This document shows positions 8,833-16,775 of a stretch of DNA of 64,000 bases, in pieces. The notes under the pieces are model-generated. The model saw only the letters and a list, made by a program, of their open reading frames with translations. It searched no databases and was not told the DNA's origin. How positions within the stretch are numbered: position 1 is the first letter of the stretch; the number at the start of each line of letters is the position of its first letter. The stretch covers positions 6,014,001 through 6,078,000 of the forward strand of contig NZ_CP032229.1 of assembly GCF_004328625.1 (NCBI RefSeq), written 5' to 3'. Source of the DNA: Streptomyces seoulensis (GTDB taxonomy: Bacteria; Actinomycetota; Actinomycetes; Streptomycetales; Streptomycetaceae). The translations under genes and the position numbers were made by a program.

Positions 8833-9519
8833 TCAGGAGCCGTACGACACGCGTACGTCCGTGAAGCCGAGGGAGCGCAGCAGGCCCTGGAGCATGCCGG
8901 TGGTGTTGGACTCGGCGCGCGCGGTCAGCTCGCTGTCCTGGGCGGCCTCGCCGATGTGCTTGACAGCCAGCTTCTGCACCGCCTGCTCGCCGTTGGGGTT
9001 GTCCGAGAACAGATCGCCCAGCCGGTCCAGCAGGCCGCGCTGCTTGGAGACGGCGTAGGAGCGGTCCGGGTCCAGCGCGGGCTTGCCCAGCTGGGCGTGC
9101 GGCAGCTTCAGCACGGCGGAGGTGCGGTCGTCGTTGACCGTCACGTCCTTCTCGCCGACCTTGCCGAGGTCCACATAGGCGTCCACGGTGCCCGCGCCGA
9201 CGTACAGCGTGCGGGTGCCGCGCAGCGCGTCCGGCAGGTACTTGGCGTTCTTCTCCAGGTCCACGACGACCTGGAAGTTGCCCGAGGCGGCCTGGTAGCG
9301 GCTCATGTCCTGGATGGACTGGAGCAGCGCCGGGCCCGAGCGGTCCCGGGACTCGGTGCCGAACAGGTCCTTGATGCCGGGCAGCACGGCCAGCCGTATC
9401 CCGGCGAACAGCAGCACCAGTACCAGCGCGATACCCGCCAGCACCTTGACCCAGACCGGCGTCCGCCGGGGCCGCTGCTGGACCGGAGCCGTACCGCCGG
9501 CCGTAGTCGTCTTCTCCAC
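8833..9519 (-). CDS. DUF4230 membrane-anchored protein
   Basis: A 228-residue protein with one N-terminal membrane helix (VWVKVLAGIALVLVLLFAGIRL) after a short basic cytoplasmic stretch; the remainder is predicted outside the cell. The soluble part resembles DUF4230 (FQVVVDLEKNAKYLP, TLYVGAGTVDAYVDL), a family of unknown function. GTG at 9519 is preferred since GGGAGAACC precedes it. Probably cotranscribed with the VanZ gene downstream; divergent from the PRPP synthetase. Confidence 0.75.
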   Translation of the reverse strand: MEKTTTAGGTAPVQQRPRRTPVWVKVLAGIALVLVLLFAGIRLAVLPGIKDLFGTESRDRSGPALLQSIQDMSRYQAASGNFQVVVDLEKNAKYLPDALRGTRTLYVGAGTVDAYVDLGKVGEKDVTVNDDRTSAVLKLPHAQLGKPALDPDRSYAVSKQRGLLDRLGDLFSDNPNGEQAVQKLAVKHIGEAAQDSELTARAESNTTGMLQGLLRSLGFTDVRVSYGS

Positions 9520-9710
9520 GGTTCTCCCTTCCCCCTCCTCGGATGCCCACCAAGTAAGCGAACAGGCAAGCGAGTTGACCATCCCCCATCACTGACGTAC
9601 GTATCCCTGCCGCTCCGGTACGAGACCCGCCACGCCCGGCGTCCCGGCCGGGCGAGAGGTGGCCGGTAGCATGGCCGCCCAGCCCGTACCGATCATGCGA
9701 GGAGCGGATC

Positions 9711-10664
9711 GTGCGAGACATCGCCGTCTTCAGCGGCAGCGCCCACCCCCGGCTGGCCGAGGAGGTGTGCGCGCACCTGGGCGTCGCGCTCAGCCCGGTA
9801 CGGGTCAGCAGGTTCGCCAACGACTGCCTGGAGGTCCAGCTCCGGGCCAACTGCCGGGAACGGGACGTGTTCCTGATCCAGCCCCTGGTACGGCCGGTGC
9901 AGGAGCACCTGGTGGAGCTGCTGATGATGTGCGACGCGGCGCGCGGTGCCTCGGCGGCCCGGATCACCGTCGTCATGCCGCACTACTCCTACGCCCGCTC
10001 GGACAAGAAGGACACGCCCCGCATCTCGCTCGGCGGCCGCCTGGTCGCGGACCTGCTGGTGGCGGCGGGCGCCAGCCGGGTGCTCACCATGACGCTGCAC
10101 GCCCCGCAGGTGCACGGGTTCTTCTCGGTGCCGGTCGACCATCTGCACGCGCTGCGCGAACTCGCCGCGCACTTCCGGCAGTACGACCTCTCCCGCACCA
10201 CGGTCGTCTCCCCGGACCTCGGCAACGCCAAGGAGGCCGCCGCCTTCGCCCGGCTGCTCGGCGCCCGGGTCGCGGCCGGTGCCAAGCAGCGGTTCGCGGA
10301 CGACCGGGTCAGCATCAGCTCGGTGATCGGCGACATCACCGGCCGGGACGTCATCGTGCTGGACGACGAGATCGCCAAGGGCAGCACGGTGCTCGAACTG
10401 CTGGACCGGCTGCGGGAGCTGGGCCCGCGCTCGATCCGGGTCGCCTGCACGCACGGGCTGTTCGCGGCGGGGGCGCTGAAGCGGCTGGGGGAGCAGCCGG
10501 ACGTGCTGGAGATCGTCTGCACCAACACCGTGCCGGTGCCGGAGGACGAGCGCACCGACAAGCTCAGGGTGCTGTCCATCGCGCCCGCCCTGGCGGAGGC
10601 GATGCGGCGCATCCACGACGGGGAGTCGGTGAGCGCGCTGTTCGAGCAGCCGGCGGAGACCTAG
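9711..10664 (+). CDS. prs: Ribose-phosphate pyrophosphokinase (PRPP synthetase), divergent paralog
   Basis: A 317-residue protein with the two-lobed PRPP synthetase fold: IAVFSGSAHPRLAEEVC, the metal and ATP loop YARSDKKDTPRISLGGRL, the ribose-5-phosphate segment VSPDLGNAKEAAAFA, and a PRPP loop DVIVLDDEIAKGSTV. It should make PRPP from ribose 5-phosphate and ATP for nucleotide, His and Trp synthesis. The PRPP loop differs from the usual DDMIDTGGT pattern (the Asp-Thr pair is Ala-Lys), so this is probably a secondary paralog with altered kinetics. GTG start with GAGGAG upstream. Its TAG stop lies in the terminal repeat of the adjoining element. Confidence 0.85.
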   Translation: MRDIAVFSGSAHPRLAEEVCAHLGVALSPVRVSRFANDCLEVQLRANCRERDVFLIQPLVRPVQEHLVELLMMCDAARGASAARITVVMPHYSYARSDKKDTPRISLGGRLVADLLVAAGASRVLTMTLHAPQVHGFFSVPVDHLHALRELAAHFRQYDLSRTTVVSPDLGNAKEAAAFARLLGARVAAGAKQRFADDRVSISSVIGDITGRDVIVLDDEIAKGSTVLELLDRLRELGPRSIRVACTHGLFAAGALKRLGEQPDVLEIVCTNTVPVPEDERTDKLRVLSIAPALAEAMRRIHDGESVSALFEQPAET

Positions 10665-10757
10665 GGGGTGTCTTGTCGATCAGGCCGGATGAGGGAGCGG
10701 CGGCTGGTGCGGTGCCAGGCGTCGCGAGCCCGGCGTGATCGACAGGACACCCCCTAG
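10661..10757. mobile_element. 97-bp MITE-like inverted-repeat element between convergent genes
   Basis: Two 22-base arms, CTAGGGGGTGTCTTGTCGAT plus CA on the left and the complement on the right (10736-10757), match at 21 of 22 positions and enclose 53 bases with no coding potential. Both ends start with CTAG, compatible with the 4-bp CTAG target duplication of IS5-family elements. The left CTAG supplies the stop codon of prs and the right CTAG that of the STAS gene. It could also fold as a bidirectional terminator. That it is mobile is inferred from structure alone; no second copy was seen in the window. Confidence 0.6.
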
Positions 10758-11221
10758 GAGCCGCCAGAGGCCCGCAGCGCCGACTCCAGGGTCGGGTGCG
10801 GGGGCAGGACGCGGGTCAGGCCCGTGACTCCGAGGACGCGCAGGGTCAGCGGGTGGACGCAGACCAGATGGAGGCGGCCGCCGCGTTCCAGGACGCGGTG
10901 CCGGGCCCGGCTGACCAGGCGCAGCCCCGAGCAGTCGAAGAACTCCACGGGGCGCAGGTCCAGCACCACCCGGGCGTGCTCGCGGCCGGTGAGCCGGTCC
11001 AGCAGGGGTGAGATCTCCGCCGCCGAGGCGATGTCGATCTCCCCCCGTAACTCCAGCACGATGTGTCCGTGCTCCTCGCGCATCCGCAGATGCCGGCTGA
11101 GCGGGACGGGTTCCTCCCGCACGACGGCATCACCTCCCACCCGTCCCACCCGCGCCCGCGACGGACCGCGCCGCGTGGCGACCAGCTCGACAGGAGGAAT
11201 TTGAGCATGTTCGCTTGACAT
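10754..11221 (-). CDS. STAS-domain anti-sigma factor antagonist with a TTA codon
   Basis: A 155-residue protein. The C-terminal 100 residues form a STAS domain (IVLELRGEIDIASAAEI ... VVLDLRPVEFFDCSGLRL); Ser98 in DCSG is the expected phosphorylation site. Such proteins bind anti-sigma kinases and free a sigma factor when unphosphorylated. Codon 58 is TTA, read in Streptomyces only by the bldA tRNA, suggesting developmental control. The first ten codons use unusually AT-rich choices. Starting at ATG 11221 gives a 40-residue extension without a strong ribosome site; a later start (Met47) cannot be excluded but would keep the TTA. No kinase partner is adjacent. Confidence 0.8.
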   Translation of the reverse strand: MSSEHAQIPPVELVATRRGPSRARVGRVGGDAVVREEPVPLSRHLRMREEHGHIVLELRGEIDIASAAEISPLLDRLTGREHARVVLDLRPVEFFDCSGLRLVSRARHRVLERGGRLHLVCVHPLTLRVLGVTGLTRVLPPHPTLESALRASGGS

Positions 11222-11306
11222 ATGTCTTCGAGTTTGACGGAGCAGGTTCGAATCTGTGTGTTTGTGATCCGCTCGTTGCCTCCGGCCCGGTGGACGGCCG
11301 GGTGAC

Positions 11307-11624
11307 TCAGCGTTTGGCCGCAACCGCGTTCGGGTGCGGCCAGGTGCCGGTGGAGCGGGCGACCGCCTTGGCCCGGGTCCGGTCCACCACGCTGCGGGCC
11401 ACCGCGAAGATCGCCCCCTGCACCGCGGCCGCCAGCAGGATCTCGCCCCAGCCGCGGTCCGGGTCCAGCGGGTCGGGCGCCTCCTCCTCGTGCCGCAGCA
11501 CCATCCACGCCCTGCGGAAGGCCAGCCCGGCCAGCGCGCCGCCGGCCCAGCTGAGCGCGAAGCCCACCGGTTTGTGCAGCAGGGGCGCCTTGATCTTGCT
11601 CACGTTCCTGTTCTTCTTCGCCAT
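11307..11624 (-). CDS. DUF4235 small membrane protein
   Basis: A 105-residue protein with a basic N-terminus and two hydrophobic segments (GFALSWAGGALAGLAF and EILLAAAVQGAIFAVARSVV), followed by the DUF4235-type motif DRTRAKAVARSTGTWP. Function unknown. ATG has GGAAGGAG nine bases upstream. It lies 85 bases upstream of the STAS gene on the same strand and may share its transcript; it is divergent from the CDF exporter. Confidence 0.8.
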   Translation of the reverse strand: MAKKNRNVSKIKAPLLHKPVGFALSWAGGALAGLAFRRAWMVLRHEEEAPDPLDPDRGWGEILLAAAVQGAIFAVARSVVDRTRAKAVARSTGTWPHPNAVAAKR

Positions 11625-11726
11625 GTGTCACTCCTTCCTCACCGGGCCCGCGTCCTCCCCGCAGAGCCCCCGACCTCCCCCGTCCGGGCCCGTGTGATCC
11701 TCTCCACCCGGGGCAGTCGGCGACAG

Positions 11727-12776
11727 GTGAGCGCTACTTCGGAAACACAGCCGGAAACGAAGACCGGCGACAGCGACGGCCAGGAGGCCGCCAACTCCGA
11801 CGGACACACCCGCGTCACCGTCCTCGTGGCCCTCGCCGCGAACCTGGTGATCGCGGTGGCCAAGGCCGTGGGGGGTGTCTTCGCGGGCTCGCCCGCCCTG
11901 CTGTCGGAGGCCGCGCACTCCGTGGCCGACAGCCTGAACGAGGTGTTCCTGCTGGCCGCGCTGAAGCGCAGCCGCCGTCCGCCGGACGCCCGCCATCCCT
12001 TCGGCTACGGCAAGGAACGGTTCTTCTGGTCGCTGCTCGCGGCCGTCGGCATCTTCGTGATGGGCGGCTGCTTCTCCTTCTTCCAGGGCTTCGAGGCGAT
12101 CCGGAACGGCAGTGAGGAGACGTTCAGCGGCTACATAGCGGGCCTGATCGTGCTCGGCGTCGCCTTCGTCGCCGAGGGCATCTCCCTGATCCGGGCGGTG
12201 CGCCAGGCGCACCGACAGGGGGAGAGCGTCGGCGACGTCCAGGACCCCGCGCTGCGTACCGTGCTGGCCGAGGACGGCACCGCGGTGCTCGGCGTGACCT
12301 TCGCCGCCGTCGGCATGGTGCTGCACATGCTCACCGGGCAGGCCCTCTGGGAGGGCTGCGCCTCGATCCTGATCGGCGCCCTGCTGGTCTACATCGCCTA
12401 CCGGCTCGGCAGCGACGCCCGCGACCAGCTCATCGGCGAGGCCGCCGACCCCGAGCTGACCGGGCGCATCCGGGAACTGCTTCGCGCCCAGCCGGAGATC
12501 GACAGCGTGGAGGCGCTGTTCACGATGAAGACCGGCATCGACTCCGCCCTCGTGGCCGCGCGCGTCGACCTGGCGCCCGGGATGGACAGCGAGGAGGTCG
12601 AGGAGGTCGCCGTCCGCATCAAGCGCTCCGTCGCCGACATGTTCCCCGACGCCGGGCAGATCTTCCTCGACGTGACCGACCGCGACCACATGGGCCGTCA
12701 CCACACGGACCACGACCACACCGGGCGTGACGCACAGGAGAGCCCCGCCGCGACGGGGGAGCGCGGCGGGGCCTGA
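11727..12776 (+). CDS. Cation diffusion facilitator metal exporter
   Basis: A 349-residue CDF transporter with five or six membrane helices; the metal-site motif AAHSVADSLNE (HxxxD) is at the end of helix 2. The C-terminal cytoplasmic domain (IDSVEALFTMKTG ... VAVRIKRSVADMFPDA) is the usual dimerising ferredoxin-like fold, and the tail is rich in His and Asp (DHMGRHHTDHDHTGRD), likely binding Zn, Co or Ni. It would use the proton gradient to expel divalent metal. Start is GTG 11727, the first in frame before the conserved region, with only a weak ribosome site. Confidence 0.88.
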   Translation: MSATSETQPETKTGDSDGQEAANSDGHTRVTVLVALAANLVIAVAKAVGGVFAGSPALLSEAAHSVADSLNEVFLLAALKRSRRPPDARHPFGYGKERFFWSLLAAVGIFVMGGCFSFFQGFEAIRNGSEETFSGYIAGLIVLGVAFVAEGISLIRAVRQAHRQGESVGDVQDPALRTVLAEDGTAVLGVTFAAVGMVLHMLTGQALWEGCASILIGALLVYIAYRLGSDARDQLIGEAADPELTGRIRELLRAQPEIDSVEALFTMKTGIDSALVAARVDLAPGMDSEEVEEVAVRIKRSVADMFPDAGQIFLDVTDRDHMGRHHTDHDHTGRDAQESPAATGERGGA

Positions 12777-12792
12777 CCCCCGCGTGCCCTTG

Positions 12793-12840
12793 GGGGGACG
12801 GTTCACACCCGCCGTACGCGGAAGGGGTGAACCGTCCCCC
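12793..12840. terminator. Strong bidirectional terminator
   Basis: GGGGGACGGTTCAC (12793-12806) and GTGAACCGTCCCCC (12827-12840) pair perfectly over 14 bases with a 20-base loop, between the convergent CDF and nitroreductase genes. Confidence 0.85.
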
Positions 12841-12847
12841 GCATCGT

Positions 12848-13297
12848 TCAGCTCGCGTCGGCCGGCTCCAGGACGAAGACCGGGATCTCGCGGTCGGTCT
12901 TCTCCTGGTACTCGGCGTAGGGCGGGTAGGCCGCGACGGCCCGGTCCCACCACTTCGCCTTCTCGTCGCCCGTCACCTCACGGGCGCGCATCTCCCGCTT
13001 GTCAGGGCCGTCCTGGAGCTCGACGGTGGGGTCGGCCTTGACGTTGAAGTACCAGACCGGGTGCTTCGGCGCGCCGCCCACGGAGGCGACGATCGCGTAC
13101 TTCCCGTCGTGCTCCACCCGCATCAGCGGCGTCTTGCGGATCTTGCCGCTGCGGTTGCCGCGCGTGGTCAGGATGATCACCGGCATCCCGGTGTCGCGCA
13201 GCGTCGTCCCCTCCGTCCCGCCGGAGCTCTCGTACTGCTCGACCTGATCGCGCACCCACTGCTCCGGGCTCGGCTCGTACTCGCCCTCAAGAGGCAT
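12848..13297 (-). CDS. Deazaflavin (F420)-dependent nitroreductase-family protein
   Basis: A 149-residue protein of the Ddn/DUF385 split-barrel family. It has [25 protein letters not shown] in two adjoining segments ([18 protein letters not shown], then EHDGKY), the F420-contacting [16 protein letters not shown] and the family's [16 protein letters not shown]. It should use reduced F420 to reduce quinones, nitro compounds or enones; the true substrate is not evident. ATG 13297 has GAGGGGACG upstream. No F420-linked partner is adjacent, but a PPOX F420 protein occurs near 60 kb. Confidence 0.88.
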   Translation of the reverse strand: MPLEGEYEPSPEQWVRDQVEQYESSGGTEGTTLRDTGMPVIILTTRGNRSGKIRKTPLMRVEHDGKYAIVASVGGAPKHPVWYFNVKADPTVELQDGPDKREMRAREVTGDEKAKWWDRAVAAYPPYAEYQEKTDREIPVFVLEPADAS

Positions 13298-13667
13298 GGC
13301 TTCGTCCCCTCTGTCGTGTCCGTCGTGTCTCGTCCTGCCTGCGGCTTCACGCCCGCGGTCCACCGCAACACCGGGGGCCGCCGGAATCATCCGTACCGCG
13401 CATCCTCTGCGCCACACGGATGAATAGCCGGATCTCTCGGTCCGTTCGCGGCCGGGGGTGGCCGAAAAGGGGCGTACGCGACGACACTGGAGGGACCGAT
13501 GTGCGTCGGACGACCGGATTCCGGTGCCCGGACACCTCGGGCGGACGTGCTTCTTCGGCCAGATCCCACGGGTCGCCGATCTGGCCGAACTTGCCGTCGC
13601 CCTATAGGTGCCCTGGGCATCTAATGAAGATCGGTTCGAGGTACTTCTTCGTCTGCGAGGTCCATCC
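13298..13667. other. 370-bp intergenic region with an inverted repeat upstream of the CYP105 gene
   Basis: No convincing gene. It contains the divergent promoters of the nitroreductase and the CYP105 gene. GGCCAGATC (13557-13565) and GATCTGGCC (13578-13586) are a perfect 9-bp inverted repeat with 12 bases between, about 80 bases before the CYP105 start, a possible operator. The sequence CCTATAGG at 13600-13607 is palindromic and contains a possible -10 region. A 41-codon reading frame beginning at 13499 overlaps the repeat and looks fortuitous. Confidence 0.5.
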
Positions 13668-14897
13668 ATGACGGAACTGACGGACACCACCGGCCCGGCG
13701 AAGGCGGCCGATCCCGTCGCCTTCCCGCAGGACCGCACCTGTCCCTACCACCCGCCCACCGGGTACGGCCCGCTGCGCGAGGGCCGGCCCGTGTCCCGCG
13801 TCACCCTGTACGACGGCCGCGAGGTCTGGGCCGTCAGCGGGCACTCGGCGGCCCGCGCGCTGCTCGCCGACCCCCGGCTCTCCAGCGACCGGCGCCGCCC
13901 CGAGTTCCCCATCCCCACCGCCCGGTTCGCCGGCGTACGGGACCGCCGGGTCGCCCTGCTGGGCCTGGACGACCCCGAGCACCAGATCCAGCGGCGGATG
14001 ATGATCCCGTCGTTCACCGTCAAACGCGCCACCGCGCTCCGGCCCGCCATCCAGGCGATCGTCGACGACCTCCTGGACGCGATGATCGCACGGGGGCCCG
14101 GGGCCGAGCTGGTGTCGGCCTTCGCGCTGCCCGTGCCGTCCATGGTCATCTGCGACCTGCTCGGGGTGCCGTACGCCGACCACGAGTTCTTCGAGGAGCA
14201 GTCCCGCAAGCTGCTGCGCGGGCCGACGGCCGACGACAGCCAGAACGCCCGCAAGGCGCTGGAGGACTACCTCGGCGGACTCATCGACGCCAAGGCCGGC
14301 CACCCCGAGCCGGGCAAGGGGGTGCTGGACGACCTCGTCCACAAGCAGCTCAGCGAGGGCGCGCTGGACCGGGCCGAGGTCGTCTCGCTCGCCGTCATCC
14401 TGCTGGTCGCCGGGCACGAGACCACCGCCAACATGATCTCGCTGGGCACCTACACCCTGCTCCAGCACCCCGACCGGCTGGCCGAGCTGCGCGCCGACCC
14501 CACGCTGCTGCCCTCGGCCGTCGAGGAACTCATGCGGATGCTCTCCATCGCCGACGGCCTGCTCCGGGTGGCCGTCGAGGACATCGAGGTCGAGGGGGTC
14601 ACCATCCGGGCCGGGGAGGGCGTCATGTTCTCCACCTCGGTGATCAACCGCGACGACTCCGTGTACGTCGACCCCGACGCCCTCGACTTCGGCCGCTCCG
14701 CCCGCCACCACGTCGCCTTCGGCTTCGGCATCCACCAGTGCCTGGGCCAGAACCTGGCGCGCGCGGAGCTGGAGATCGCCCTCGGCACCCTCCTCGCCCG
14801 GCTGCCCGGCCTGCGCCTCGCGGTCCCGGCCGAGGAGATCCCCTTCAAGCCCGGCGACACGATCCAGGGGATGCTGGAACTCCCCGTGACCTGGTAA
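13668..14897 (+). CDS. CYP105-family cytochrome P450
   Basis: A 409-residue soluble class I P450: I-helix [16 protein letters not shown], ExxR in ELMRML, and heme motif [15 protein letters not shown] with Cys358 as ligand. The sequence style ([23 protein letters not shown]) fits CYP105, close to CYP105D (SoyC of S. griseus, CYP105D5 of S. coelicolor), enzymes of broad xenobiotic and fatty-acid hydroxylation. It needs a ferredoxin and reductase; the ferredoxin gene starts 13 bases downstream and surely shares the transcript. The ATG has GCGAGG upstream. Confidence 0.92.
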   Translation: MTELTDTTGPAKAADPVAFPQDRTCPYHPPTGYGPLREGRPVSRVTLYDGREVWAVSGHSAARALLADPRLSSDRRRPEFPIPTARFAGVRDRRVALLGLDDPEHQIQRRMMIPSFTVKRATALRPAIQAIVDDLLDAMIARGPGAELVSAFALPVPSMVICDLLGVPYADHEFFEEQSRKLLRGPTADDSQNARKALEDYLGGLIDAKAGHPEPGKGVLDDLVHKQLSEGALDRAEVVSLAVILLVAGHETTANMISLGTYTLLQHPDRLAELRADPTLLPSAVEELMRMLSIADGLLRVAVEDIEVEGVTIRAGEGVMFSTSVINRDDSVYVDPDALDFGRSARHHVAFGFGIHQCLGQNLARAELEIALGTLLARLPGLRLAVPAEEIPFKPGDTIQGMLELPVTW

Positions 14898-14910
14898 GAG
14901 GCTGCTCGCC

Positions 14911-15111
14911 ATGCACACCGACATCGAGATCGACAAGGACCTCTGCATCGGCGCGGGCCAGTGCACACTGGCCGCCCCGAGCGTGTTCACCCAGGACGAC
15001 GACGGCTACAGCACGGTGCTGCCCGGCGCCGAGGACGGAGCGGGCAGCCCCATGCTCCGGGAGGCCGCCCGCGCCTGCCCGGTCGGCGCGATCACCGTCA
15101 CCGAGAGCTGA
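14911..15111 (+). CDS. [3Fe-4S] ferredoxin partner of CYP105
   Basis: A 66-residue ferredoxin with Cys12, Cys18 and Cys56 (CIGAGQC and ACPVGAI). A 4Fe-4S type would have Cys in the middle of the first motif; here it is replaced by Ala/Gly, giving a 3Fe-4S cluster as in the SoyB ferredoxins. It carries electrons from a ferredoxin reductase, not encoded here, to the P450. Starts 13 bases after the P450 stop. Confidence 0.92.
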   Translation: MHTDIEIDKDLCIGAGQCTLAAPSVFTQDDDGYSTVLPGAEDGAGSPMLREAARACPVGAITVTES

Positions 15112-15131
15112 CCACCGTCCAGTTGGGCCTA

Positions 15132-15137
15132 TAGGGT
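15132..15137 (+). promoter_or_regulatory. -10 box of a leaderless gene
   Basis: TAGGGT ends six bases before the GTG of the flavoprotein gene, so transcription should begin at or next to the start codon. No ribosome site is present and no good -35 was seen. Confidence 0.6.
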
Positions 15138-15143
15138 TTCCCG

Positions 15144-15653
15144 GTGACCGAACTCGCCGGGAAACCCTTCCTCTACGTCGTCGTCTGCGCGGCCGGGATC
15201 GCCTCCGGAGTCGGCACGCTGATCGCCGAGGCCCAGGAGCGGGGCTGGGAGGTGGGCGTGATCGCCACCCCGGCGGCGATGAACGGCTTCTTCGACGTGG
15301 CCGGCACCGAGTCCCGCACCGGCCGCCCGGTCCGCTCCGCCTGGCGCTCCCCGACCGATCCGCGCCCCTTCCCGCCGCCGGACGCGGTCGTGGTGGCCCC
15401 GGCGACCTTCAACACCGTCAACAAATGGGCGCTCGGCATCGCGGACACCCTGGCCGTCGGGACCCTGTGCGAGGCGCTGGGGCTCGGCGTGCCGATCGCG
15501 GTGCTGCCCAGCGTGGGGGAGGCGCTGGCCGCCCACCCCGCCTACCGGGAGAGCCTGACCCGGCTGCGCGGGCTCGGCGTCCGCTTCGGCGAGGGGCGGG
15601 TGCCGGACGGGTTCGCGTGGACCAGCGGTCTCGAGCTGCTGGACCGCCCCTGA
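15144..15653 (+). CDS. Flavoprotein-fold protein (phosphopantothenoylcysteine decarboxylase-like)
   Basis: A 169-residue protein of the flavoprotein family that includes PPC decarboxylase, EpiD and UbiX-like enzymes. Visible features: N-terminal strand FLYVVVCAAGIASGVGTLI, GWEVGVIATPAA, the FMN-binding DAVVVAPATFNTVNKWALGIAD and a C-terminal GVPIAVLPS. The family's catalytic His and Cys are not obvious, so the substrate is unclear. It appears leaderless. It follows the ferredoxin by 32 bases but has its own promoter; a functional link with the P450 is unproven. Confidence 0.8.
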   Translation: MTELAGKPFLYVVVCAAGIASGVGTLIAEAQERGWEVGVIATPAAMNGFFDVAGTESRTGRPVRSAWRSPTDPRPFPPPDAVVVAPATFNTVNKWALGIADTLAVGTLCEALGLGVPIAVLPSVGEALAAHPAYRESLTRLRGLGVRFGEGRVPDGFAWTSGLELLDRP

Positions 15654-15658
15654 CGGCA

Positions 15659-16471
15659 TCAGCGCGTGCGGCGTACGTACCCCGCGTCGCCCGGTGTGGA
15701 GACGTCCAGGTCGCGGCGGACGATGCTGAGCCGCGAGCCCCATCCGGCCAGCGCCTTGCGCAGGCCGCTGTCGGTGTACTCGATGTCCAGCACCCGGTCG
15801 TCGTAGGCGTGGGCGTAGGTCCCGCACTCGTCGTACTGGCCGCACTCCTCGGCCACCGCGAAGTCGAGGCCGGCGCTCTCGCGCTTCCCCGCCAGCTCCG
15901 GGGTGTTCTTCTGGCCCACGGCCAGGTGGCGGGCGTGGGCGTGCCGGGTGAGCAGGCGCATGAAGGCGGTCGCGTCGGCGGGGTCGAGCAGGTGACGGGA
16001 GCGGGTGTAGCTGTCGTAGTTGTCGGGCTCGACCGCGTCGTAGCCCTTGTCCGCGCAGCCGTCGGTCCAGCGGTTCACCCGCTCGGCGATCCGCTTCCGC
16101 TTGGCCGGGGTGCCGATGTCGAGCAGCGGCTCGTCCCAGTCCTCGTCGATGACGACCTTGCCCGCGCGGTCGCGCAGCAGCAGGTCGGCCGGCCAGTCGG
16201 CGCGCTCCTGCGGCTGGGCCTGGAAGGCGTTGACGTAGCAGACGTTGTACAGCCCCTTGGCGGGGGAGTCGGCGCGGTCGCGGGTGACGACGCGGACACC
16301 GGCGGGCGGGGGGTAGGCGCCGCCGATCTGGTAGTCGAACCCGGCGTGCCTCGGCGGCAGTTCAGGAGCTTTCGGCGCCTGGTCGTTCCCGGTGGCGCAG
16401 CCGGCCAGGAGCAGGGTGAGGGCGAGGAGCAGGGCTCGGCTCCCGCCGCGCGGGCTCGTCTCGGTCGGCAC
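15659..16471 (-). CDS. GH114-like secreted lipoprotein (endo-alpha-1,4-polygalactosaminidase family)
   Basis: A 270-residue lipoprotein with signal peptide ALLLALTLLLAGC; Cys25 is the lipidation site. The mature part matches the TIM-barrel GH114/DUF297 family: FDYQIGGAYPPPAGVRVV, YNVCYVNAFQAQP, the acidic VVIDEDWDEPLLDIG and the conserved GYDAVEPDNYDSY. Characterised members cleave alpha-1,4-galactosamine polymers; this one may act on exopolysaccharide or wall glycans. GTG 16471 gives a proper signal peptide; a TTG 12 codons upstream is less likely. It converges with the flavoprotein gene with 5 bases between the stops. Confidence 0.8.
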   Translation of the reverse strand: MPTETSPRGGSRALLLALTLLLAGCATGNDQAPKAPELPPRHAGFDYQIGGAYPPPAGVRVVTRDRADSPAKGLYNVCYVNAFQAQPQERADWPADLLLRDRAGKVVIDEDWDEPLLDIGTPAKRKRIAERVNRWTDGCADKGYDAVEPDNYDSYTRSRHLLDPADATAFMRLLTRHAHARHLAVGQKNTPELAGKRESAGLDFAVAEECGQYDECGTYAHAYDDRVLDIEYTDSGLRKALAGWGSRLSIVRRDLDVSTPGDAGYVRRTR

Positions 16472-16591
16472 CCGGATGATCCAACCCGGCGGCCCGGACC
16501 ACGTCAACTTCGCGCCTGAACCGTGCCCGTGAATGCCCGTCCGGACTTTTTTGACGCATCAACGATTTCACCCTTCCTGAATTCTGGTCAA

Positions 16592-16627
16592 AGATCTCCC
16601 GTGAACCTGTTTTCGGACGGGAGATCT
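16592..16627. promoter_or_regulatory. Perfect inverted repeat in the 304-bp gap before the first sigma/lectin gene
   Basis: AGATCTCCCGT (16592-16602) and ACGGGAGATCT (16617-16627) form a perfect 11-bp inverted repeat with a 14-base spacer, flanked by AA on the left and CTTGTT on the right. It could terminate an upstream transcript or bind a dimeric regulator. The rest of the gap between 16472 and 16775 is relatively AT-rich and has no gene. Confidence 0.5.
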
Positions 16628-16775
16628 CTTGTTACCCGCTGTCGCCCTGTGCGAAAGTGTGCGACGCCGTGACGGGGGTGATTGCCCTTCACTGAAAGGG
16701 AGTTGATGTCCCCTCGTCCGCCGTCCTGCCGATTGGTACGGACTTGATTCCGGGTGATTTCTGGAGGAACAGCGC

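Noticed and set aside
8093..9976. A 627-codon minus-strand frame across VanZ and DUF4230
   Set aside because: It is out of frame with both genes, which have clear domains, membrane helices and ribosome sites.
11192..11305. Strong AGGAGG on the plus strand followed by a 3-codon and then a 27-codon frame
   Set aside because: The motif is the complement of codons of the STAS gene and the longer frame has no ribosome site of its own.
13499..13624. 41-codon frame with GGAGGG before the CYP105 gene
   Set aside because: Its product is Arg/Gly-rich without family likeness and it overlaps the inverted repeat; probably chance.
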